A DNA stretch of 64,000 nt from Leptobrachium leishanense (taxonomy: Eukaryota > Chordata > Amphibia > Anura > Megophryidae), in assembly GCA_009667805.1 (NCBI GenBank), contig CM019067.1, positions 159,917,049 to 159,981,048 on the forward strand, written 5' to 3'. Of the stretch, positions 56,418-64,000 are shown piece after piece. The translations under genes were made by a program, and so were the position numbers. A model generated the notes under the pieces. The model worked only from the letters and a program-made list of their open reading frames with translations. It did no database searches and was not told where the DNA came from. Numbering within the stretch: the first letter of the stretch is position 1; the number at the start of each line of letters is the position of its first letter.

Positions 56418-57651
56418 CCCTTTCGCTGCTGAGGCTTTTCCCGCCCCTGTGCTGAGGTCATTTTTTACCTGTTTTGCGCATCATGTTTAAACCTGTTTTG
56501 AAGGCTTATTTTAGTATATGACATCGACATATTATATATCGTTCTTTCCGTCAGACTCGGTAGATTCATAATATGTCATTATTATATGTATACGTTATGT
56601 CATGTTTGTATATTATAACAAAAAATGCAATAAAATATGTATTTTCAATAATTTACAGCGTGTAAAGTGTTTTTTTCCACATTTTAACATGCGAGCAATT
56701 GCGGTTATATTTTGTATGGGGTGCGCTTGTTAAAAAAATTAGAGATGGGGTCTCGTTACATTTTTTTTTGGGGAAAATGACACCATTTTTAACAAACGCA
56801 CCGCATACAAAAATCGTTAATGCAGCATCATTGTTCACATTATAATTGAAATGGGAACAATATTGCTGCATTAACAAAACAAAAAAAAACAAAAAAAGTG
56901 TTTATTTTTTTTTTTTTTAATTTTTTTTTAATTTTTTTTTATTTTTTTTTTTTTTATTTATTTTTTTTACATTTTTTTTTACTTTCATGTTTGGTATCGT
57001 TGGAACGGCCATGCTCTGGCCGATCCAACGATATCAAAATTTAACCCCTAACTGCCACGGATCGGGAGATAGGGAGTTCATTGGAACTCCCTATCTCCAC
57101 AGTTCGTGGCAGTTAGGGGTTAATGCTAGGACTGGCGTCATCGTGCTGCGCACGATGACGCCAGTCCTCTGGGGGAGTTCCCGGAAGCTTGGCCGACATC
57201 CAAGATGTCGGCCAGCTCCGGGAAGGATCGCAAATCGGCGCTTTTCAGTGCCGATTTGCGATCCAGCTCCCCAGGGGTTAATGCCAGGCATCATTTGGAA
57301 GGGCAGGCTGTGCCCTTCCAAATGATGCCTGGGTTAAGCCCCTGTGAGCCGCCGATCGGGAGGGAGAGAGGTCCGAAGGACCTCCCCCCTCCCTTTCAGG
57401 CGCCTCCTCCGCACATGCGGGGGGGCGCCTGAATTATGTGTCATCGCGGGGGCGCGATGACACATAATAATGGCGGCCACTGCTCCGGATGCCGGGCTGA
57501 CATCCAGGATGTCAGCCCGCACCGGAGGGGCCAGCGATCGGCCGGAACCCGGCCGAACGCTGACCCCAATGCGAGGACGCGCTCAGCGCGTCCTCCGCAT
57601 ACCAGGGGCAATGCTGAGGACGCGCTGAGCGCGTCCTTAGCATTGAAGTGG
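56418..57651. mobile_element. TTAA-target element built of hairpins, best copy
   Basis: TTAA at 56414-56417 and 57652-57655; starts CCCTTTCGCTGCTGAG and ends AGCATTGAAGTGG. 1234 bp. The AT-rich left half matches 17588-18130. The right half (56993-57644) is a chain of about eleven hairpins with linkers of a few to ~20 nt: 56993-57035, 57041-57123, 57128-57168, 57178-57222, 57226-57263, 57284-57332, 57358-57394, 57397-57432, 57433-57468, 57483-57526, 57573-57595 and 57610-57644. No recognisable protein. The superfamily is uncertain (piggyBac or Kolobok by TTAA). Confidence 0.85.
56880..56985. repeat. T-rich homopolymer tract inside the element
   Basis: Long T runs broken by single A. Same position as 18047-18140 in the other full copy. 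Confidence 0.85.
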
Positions 57652-57697
57652 TTAAAATTTTTCATTATTTATAAACTGAAAAACAAATGTGAATATT

Positions 57698-58104
57698 GTA
57701 GCACCAACTGATGAAGCTTTTTATGCGAAACGCGTTTTGGTATACTGTATATTTTATTACTAATACAATTTGCCTTATTTTACGCCTATCCCAGGTCCTG
57801 GATGCTTATATTCGCCGAGGAGGTGGCTGAGGCTGATAGGTGATCCGATGCACCTTCTGAAGTCACCGGCTGCCTACAAATTTGGTGTCTGATCAATAAG
57901 ACACCAGCAAATGTGAGTACGACATTCTTCTCCTTTGTTTGCACTCCATTCTATACAATATTGCTCTATGTGAGTCATTTTATATTTTGAGGGACACGGA
58001 GGATGGTAACCCTGTAAAGAAACCACACTTCTGAGCCATGGGGTGCAGCAGAAGGAACCACTAACAGGACAAGATGCGCCAACTCCAGCACATCTTTCTT
58101 TTAT
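57698..58104 (+). mobile_element. SINE-like retroposon, short copy (407 bp), 13-bp duplication
   Basis: AAATGTGAATATT at 57685-57697 and 58105-58117 is a perfect duplication. The body runs from 'gtagcaccaactgatgaagc' to 'agcacatctttcttttata' and equals the 3' half of the copy at 58586-59406. 'atgcgaaacgcg' is a word I associate with dispersed frog repeats. No ORF. It looks 5'-truncated relative to the long copy, as LINE-mobilised elements are. Confidence 0.8.
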
Positions 58105-58117
58105 AAATGTGAATATT

Positions 58118-58568
58118 CACAATTTATTTTTTACTGCTGTAGCCCTATTCGACAGGCAGACATCGCCATCTGGAGCCAAAAAGCTGTAGTGCAGCTGAAT
58201 CAGCTGGGTATATTTGTTTTAGACACAGAGTCACAGCTGTTCAAACTTTTTTCACACCTCAGCTGTCATTCCCAAGGTGTTAAATTTTTTGGGGCACAAA
58301 CTAGACCCCCGTGTGCAAATGGATTTCATTCGAAATAAACAAGATTCTGTTGCTCTGCTTTGAGAATTAGACCAATTCAAGAATATTTGATATTGGGACA
58401 CCAAGAAGTGCTTTTGGAGATTGAGGATTCTCGATCTTGGCAGGGATTGGGTTTAATAAATTCTATTCACATATACTCGACCTACAAGGAGTGGATTACA
58501 CTTATTCAGCAACCATCAGGGTACTGCAGACAGCTGGTGATCCTCATATTCCTTGCTTACAGCAGAGG
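58118..58568. other. Spacer between retroposon copies
   Basis: Nothing recognised. Confidence 0.4.
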
Positions 58569-58585
58569 ACTAGACTTTCCGATGT

Positions 58586-59406
58586 AAAAATGGTGATAAT
58601 CTTTGCCACTGGCGCCACCCGGTGGTCATGGCAAATAAACAACCTCAATGCAATCAAATAAAATACAATGAAAGTAAATAGTGCAAATAGGGTAAAACAA
58701 TCCAGGATAAAACAAAGTAATGTGACATTTACAGTCTTATGCTGTATACTCCAGGTTGTAAAAGTCTTAATGATTGTGAAAGTCTTACTAATCAGTGCAG
58801 GGAAGAATAAAAATAAAAGTCATACAGTATCTCGTATTTGTGGAGTCAGCTGCCTCTCCAGACCACTTGTTGGCATATCCCTTTTCCACCTTGTAAGTCA
58901 GTATAAAAGAAAGATGTGCTGGAGCTGGCGCTTCTTGTCCTGTTAGTGGCTCCTTCTGCTGCACCCGAGGCTCAGACGTGCGGTTTCCTCACAGTAGTAC
59001 CAACTGATGAAGCTTTTTATGCGAAACACGTTTTGGTATACTGTATATTTTATTAGTAATAAAATTCACCTTATTTTACGCCTATCCCGGGTCCTGGATG
59101 CTTATATTTGCCGATGAGGTGGCTGAGGCTGAGGCTGATAGGTGATCCGATGCACCTTCTGAAGTCACCGGCTGCCTACAAATCTGGTGTCTGATCGGTA
59201 AGACACCAGCAAATGTGAGTATGACATTCTTCTCCTTTGATTGCACTCCATTTTATACAATATTGCTCTATGTGAGTCATTTTATATTTTGAGGGACACG
59301 GAGGATGGTAACCCTGTAAGGAAACCCCACTTCTGAGCCATGGGGTGCAGCAGAAGGAACCACTAACAGGACAAGAAGCGCCAGCTCCAGCACATCTTTC
59401 TTTTAT
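58586..59406 (+). mobile_element. SINE-like retroposon, long copy (821 bp), 17-bp duplication
   Basis: ACTAGACTTTCCGATGT (58569-58585) and ACTAGACTATCCGATGT (59407-59423) flank it, 16 of 17 identical. It contains an inverted segment (58895-58990) complementary to its own 3' end (59300-59400: 'ggggtgcagcagaaggaacc', 'aacaggacaagaagcgcc'), so the transcript would fold. Its 3' 408 bp match 57703-58105. No ORF with known domains. Confidence 0.75.
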
Positions 59407-59423
59407 ACTAGACTATCCGATGT

Positions 59424-61560
59424 TTTGTTTATTGATGAGTAGGAGGGGGAAGGAGATTATTAAGGAGAGGTAGGAGGTAGCCCAAAACTAGCAAAACGAG
59501 CAGGTTATTCAACCCAGATGCTAACAAATGTCTTTATTTGTCAAACCTTTATTTTAAAGCTTTAACAAAAATCTTGACACACTTTCCAATTGAGCACTAC
59601 ACAAGTTCCCTTTAGGTTCAGCAGTATTTATAATAAATATTGTTTACCTATATATTCTTACAAAAGAATAATTCATGGAAATGCAACCTGTATCGAGAAG
59701 AAGATTTAAATATCAAAATGATAGACTATGGTTAAGCCTTTCTTAAGGAAGACATAAATTGTTAATCAGTCTCCAGGCAGTATTGTTTAATACTAAGTTT
59801 AATAAAAATGCTGCCTTAAGCACCAAGACAGTTGGGATTCTGAGCCGCAAAGTTTGGTAGCCCAATCAAGATTTATGTAGCCTCAGGCAACTGAGCTACC
59901 TCTTTGAAATATGTTCAATTTTTGACTACCTTCTAAATTATAAAGCGTATTATTAATGCAAAAGATGAGGTGCGAAGAAAGTTAGATCAGCATTTTCTAA
60001 AAAAAATAAAATAAAGATAAAAAATATATATATATATATGGGTGGAAAAAAAACGAGAGGAAAGAGTTTAGGGAATATTTAAGCAAAGGACACGACTTTG
60101 ATGGCAGCATGGATCAGTGATACTGAATTTATAATCAAAAGAAATGCTGAGAATCATCAGTGCCTGCAAAACCTTGAAGAGGCACAAAAATGTCCGTTTG
60201 ATGTGCGCCGCATACTGTCTTTTTTTTCTTCATATACTCTGACCCATGATATCAAAGGGTGCCACTGCGAATTTTGATCCGCATTGCTCTTGTTTGCTAA
60301 TGTCTAAAGACAGTCCCAACAATTTGATTTTGATATGTAAGCACCAATTTATTTATAAGAAGATGCAAAAAAAAATAATATTTTTATCTGTTACAGGAAA
60401 AAAATAAATAGAGAAAAAAATAGAAAAATGAAACATGCTGCGGCCTTGATCAAAGGTCTCCCCATGTAGTTTAGGACTATATCCCCATGATCCCTTGTTT
60501 AAATTTGAGCTATATGTATCCCGTTTCCATCGCGCTTTCACTTCACTGCTTTACAATAATACACAGATGTATTCAATTGCAAGTGATTTCAAAGGAGCCT
60601 TCTGGACTTCTTCAGGCGTAGACTCTCGCCAAGATTTAACAGTTGTTTGGGTGGAAACCTTGGTGGTTTTATTGTGAGTCGCGCTTTAGAATTCTTAAGA
60701 CTGTCATCATGCATACTTTCCTCCAAATAAATGAGAACAAACTGTGTGGTTAGATTTTAACTGAGCATTAGCAGGGATTATTTGAACTTTATCATTCAGA
60801 TCTTAAAAAAAAAAACGGATTTACATTTGAAAAGAAAAAGGCAGCCAACATGCAGTGCTTACGTTTATAGACTTTTTTCCCCCCTTCCATGAAAAATAAC
60901 CCCCATGAAAAATAATTCTTCATTTTCTACCGCCTGATATATCCGTGGTTCAAAGAATAGTGGGGGTTACTCATGAGTTAAATGTACGCACCATAGTCTC
61001 TCAGTGATAGGTGTTTGATGAATACATGTTTAAAGTGTGTTGTTGGAAAGAAAACAAATATATATGTATATGCTTGTTTTTCTGCATATATTTGCATCAA
61101 TAAATGGGGCTAACATTAGAAATGCATGTTTATATAATGTTTACCCTGCATGTATTTTTGTGTAACATCCTTGCTAAGGAAATGGAATCTTACTGCCACA
61201 GTGAGATAATATGAATAATTTACACACCTGTGGATAAACGATACTAAAAATATCCCATGCAACAGTAATTATAGGTAGCATATCTCAGTCACATTACTAA
61301 GGGGAAAATAGACTGCATTTTCATTGTTTACATGACAAATTGCAATCACATACCTACATGAACGAACAGTTTATTCATCTAGGTGGCTTTACATTTTATC
61401 GATGAACCTTTTTAGTTTACTTTTGAGACTAATGTGTTTACAAATAGGGGTATTTTGACAAATATTCTAATACTTCAGCTCAGTAACGCATTGATAAGAT
61501 ACATGTGTCAGCATGTAGGTAGAGTTTTCTCTATTTTAAATAAATTATAGCGGTTTATAG
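59424..61560. other. Unique DNA; dense stretch 60100-60760
   Basis: Mostly AT-rich. From about 60100 to 60760 the sequence is non-repetitive and of mixed composition ('gatgtgcgccgcatactgtc', 'tgcggccttgatcaaagg', which contains the TCF-like word gatcaaagg, 'ttcaggcgtagactctcgcc'). This is a candidate for conserved regulatory DNA by texture only. A (TA)n run is at 60024-60040. Confidence 0.35.
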
Positions 61561-62510
61561 CACATTCTCTTTATCTATCTATATATCCATCTATCCAATG
61601 CTTTTTTTCGAGGAAAAAGCTGGGGGTACTTTCATGGATCTAACCGCTGGCGTCGCAGGAAGACCAAAACTAATACTAGTAATGAGGCTGGCAGTAGCTT
61701 CTCCTGCTGTGGCACTGCTTGTCCAAGCCACGGGTACTGGATAACACCGCCTTATTAAATCTCCACAAAAGGAAGTCACGCCCTATCTCCCATGCTTCAA
61801 CATTGTTTTTGCTCCTGACTCCCAGAGAAACAAGAAGCCCATTCCTTGTCTGCATCCACGATACTAGTTTCTGCCTCCTTCAGACCCTCTGCTACAGTTC
61901 TGCTTAAGACCCCTCTGCTAAGGTTCTGCTAAAGATCCTTGTGCCCATTTTATCCCCCAGCACCCTCCTGTGAGTTCCTTTTGTATCTATCTTCTCCTAT
62001 CCCTTTTGTATATTGATTTAAGAACTGTGTACAGCCGTTTTCCTCCTACTTCTGCATTTGTGTCTTTCAGGCCTTTATCTCCTCAGTGTTTCTATAGTCA
62101 GCCCTTTCCATGTCTTGTCTGCCTGTCTCCCTATCCCTGTTTGTCATTTATTTGCTTCATCCTTATTATTTCATTTGTTTCACATTGTCCACTTGCGTCT
62201 ACTCCTTTGCCCTGTTTATATTGAGTTTATTTAATGAAACCCTTGCACCGTGCCCCTGTATTCAGTTTTGTTTTGGTTTCACTGCATATTGGGCTCAGCT
62301 CCTTGCTCACCCGTGACAGGCACTCACCATGAAGTGTCATAAAGCATCAGGCAGCGAGAAGCCATTGAAAAGATGGTATGCTCTCATGCAGCCAATGAAT
62401 AGAGGGTGCACGCCAGCATGCAGCCAATGAATAGTGCCAGGGATGGGCCGCAACATTGTGTTGCCTGGGTCCAAGGATGAAATGCTGCCTTCATACTATG
62501 CCCACCAAAA
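61561..62510. other. Transposon-like borders, possible LTR-type remnant
   Basis: (ATCT)n at 61566-61592 is followed by 'tgctttttttcgaggaaaaagc', a palindromic border seen in vertebrate repeats. The pyrimidine-rich stretch 61850-62318 ends 'ttgctcacccgtgaca', which resembles the CA end of some amphibian LTRs. No left TG end or target duplication was identified, so this is a weak call. Confidence 0.25.
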
Positions 62511-62705
62511 CACACCCATGCGTATCAGAGCTCCACGCCAATAAAACTCACTGTAATGTGCGGTTTGTATGAGCATATCACAGAGCTCCACAGCAATAAA
62601 ACTCATAATAATGTGCAGTTTCTGTGAGCATATCACAGAGCCTCACAGCAATACAACTCACAGTAGTGTGCGCTGTGTATGCGCATATCACAGAGCTCCA
62701 CAATG
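62511..62705. repeat. ~55-bp minisatellite, three to four units
   Basis: Units gagcatatcacagagctcc, acagcaataaaactca, taatgtgcagtttgtat repeat with small changes. Same family and orientation as 32711-32820. The last unit runs straight into the hairpin array. Confidence 0.88.
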
Positions 62706-64000
62706 CAACATCATTGCTCACTTTGTAATTGAAATGTGAAAAATAGTGCTGAATTAGAAAAAAGAAGGATTTTTTCATGAAACCTGGTCATGTTTAGAAT
62801 CACTGCAAAGGCTGCCATGCTATGGCCTTTCCAATGATACCTTACTTGTTCCTCTCGCTTCTATGGTTCTGGAGATACGGGTCCATAGGACCTGACCATC
62901 AGGCGGAGTCCTGTTTCTGATGTCATCGCGCCTATGCACAATAACATCAGTAGACAGGGGAGGTTGCGCAGGCAGGGCTGACATCCAAGGTGCCAGTCCA
63001 CTGTGGAAGAAGTCAGTGATCAGAGCCAAGTTGGCACCGAGCCACGGAACTTCGGAAACATGCTGGAGACATTCCACGCATCCTAGTAGATGGAGCTTCG
63101 GCCCTGCCGATAGGTGCGGGTACTGAATAGCGGCAGAAAATAAGCCCTGTTTTTATCTCTCTATCTATCCTACAGGGCTGGACTGGGATAAAAAATAAGC
63201 CCTGGATGTCATATAGACTGGACCACTTTAATTATGCAAACACGCACAAAAAATAAATAAATAAAATATTTTATGTTTGTTTGTTTGTTTTGTTTTTACA
63301 TGACATTTTACATGGTCATGTTTGGAATCATTAAAAAGGCCAGACTCTGTCCTGTCCAATAATACTTAACATGACTTTGTGGGGTGTAATGAATGCAAAT
63401 ACAGGGGTCTAAAGGTCCCCAGTTGTGCAGCGGCTTCTGTTTTAGAAGGACCAATGTGTAATAACCATCACCTCACATTTAGTCCTGGCGTGGGAAATTA
63501 GAAGGTGAGTTAGTCCAGTGGCATTGTTTGCAGATAATGCCACTGCCTTAGAAATGAGGGAAAAAAGTTAAATTAAATTTTTGTTTGCTTTTTTTCCTTT
63601 TGTTACACATTACATGATCATATTTGGTATCATTGGAAAGACTCTCACCTTTCCAATGACACCTCACATGACCTTGTGCAGTGTAAAATTCAGAGTCGCA
63701 GTGTTACAAAGTACCCCTATACCCATTGCTGTAGCGCGACAGTTATGGGTTTCTATGAACCAATGCATAATAATGCATTGTGCCATCACTTTCACACTTG
63801 CTGGCATCATGGGAAATGAGAAGGTGAGTTAGTGCAGCATCATTGTTCACTTTATAATTAAAAAGTGTACAATAGAGCTGCATTATATAAAAAAATATTT
63901 TAATTGATTTATTTTAATTTTTAAAGATAACCTGGTCATGTTTAGTATCACATCGTCTGGTCTTTACAACGATACCATGCATGACACTCTAGCTGCTATG
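62706..64000. repeat. Hairpin-unit array (block D), runs off the window
   Basis: Begins with the tail of a b-type unit ('aatgcaacatcattgctcac'), then hairpins at about 62795-62848, 63323-63365, 63625-63663 and 63944-63975. Units a, b and c from 63300 follow the same order and text as 33690-34530 ('taatgccactgcctta' ending a, 'aaaagtgtacaatagagctg' ending b). Between the first and second hairpins is a CpG-rich part (62880-63130) like the hairpin chain of the TTAA elements. The last unit is cut by the window end. Confidence 0.78.

Noticed and set aside
61850..62318. Solo LTR
   Set aside because: A CA-type right end is plausible, but no TG start, polyadenylation signal in place or target duplication could be found; kept only as a weak note.

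Overview
The window looks like intergenic or intronic nuclear DNA of a vertebrate, most likely an amphibian (probably a frog). It is AT-rich, has no compact gene arrangement, and I found no host exon, tRNA, rRNA, CRISPR array or operon in it. The amphibian guess rests on the mix of repeats (CR1-type LINE with a Met-poor continuous ORF2, L1-type 3' end, Tc1 relic, hAT, Harbinger-like and TTAA-target DNA elements, tRNA-derived SINE) and on 3'-end sequences that I associate with frog CR1 families. The species is not determinable by eye.

Layout. 1-6.9 kb: mostly unique AT-rich DNA with the end of one DNA transposon, a small hAT MITE (3247-3428) and a CR1 3' end (4735-4944). 6.9-10.9 kb: an imperfect GATA array split by a 2.8-kb minus-strand CR1 LINE whose ORF2 is in one frame apart from two stop codons. 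10.9-17 kb: unique DNA, a degenerate ~153-bp tandem repeat, hAT MITEs with readable 8-bp target duplications and a foldback. 17-29 kb: a cluster of related foldback DNA transposons with 3-bp duplications; two of them carry nested TTAA-target elements rich in hairpins. 30-39 kb: perfect palindromes, chimeric transposon/minisatellite blocks, an array of hairpin units, and a hAT element with a 22-24-bp minisatellite inserted cleanly into a hAT MITE. 39-47 kb: a repeat pair, a Harbinger-like MITE, a Tc1 relic and a long stretch with no recognisable content. 47-53 kb: a palindromic insertion with a 14-bp duplication, an inverted copy of the 32/35-kb chimeric block carrying an L1-type 3' fragment, a tRNA-derived SINE and a GC-rich foldback. 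53-59.4 kb: a 1.58-kb hAT element with a perfect 8-bp duplication, a 1.23-kb TTAA element that is essentially a chain of hairpins, and two copies of a SINE-like retroposon with 13- and 17-bp duplications. 59.4-64 kb: unique DNA, then the same minisatellite plus hairpin array as at 32-34 kb, cut by the window end.

Nothing here works as a set of genes. The only proteins with recognisable domains are dead transposon proteins (CR1 ORF2, the L1-type ORF2 C-terminus, a Tc1 transposase fragment). The most unusual signal is structural: families whose bodies are successions of near-perfect hairpins, with paired (compensatory) base differences between copies, plus repeated nesting and chimeric amplification of these families. 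I did not see a new cellular system. All assignments are by eye; a RepeatMasker/self-alignment run would refine boundaries.
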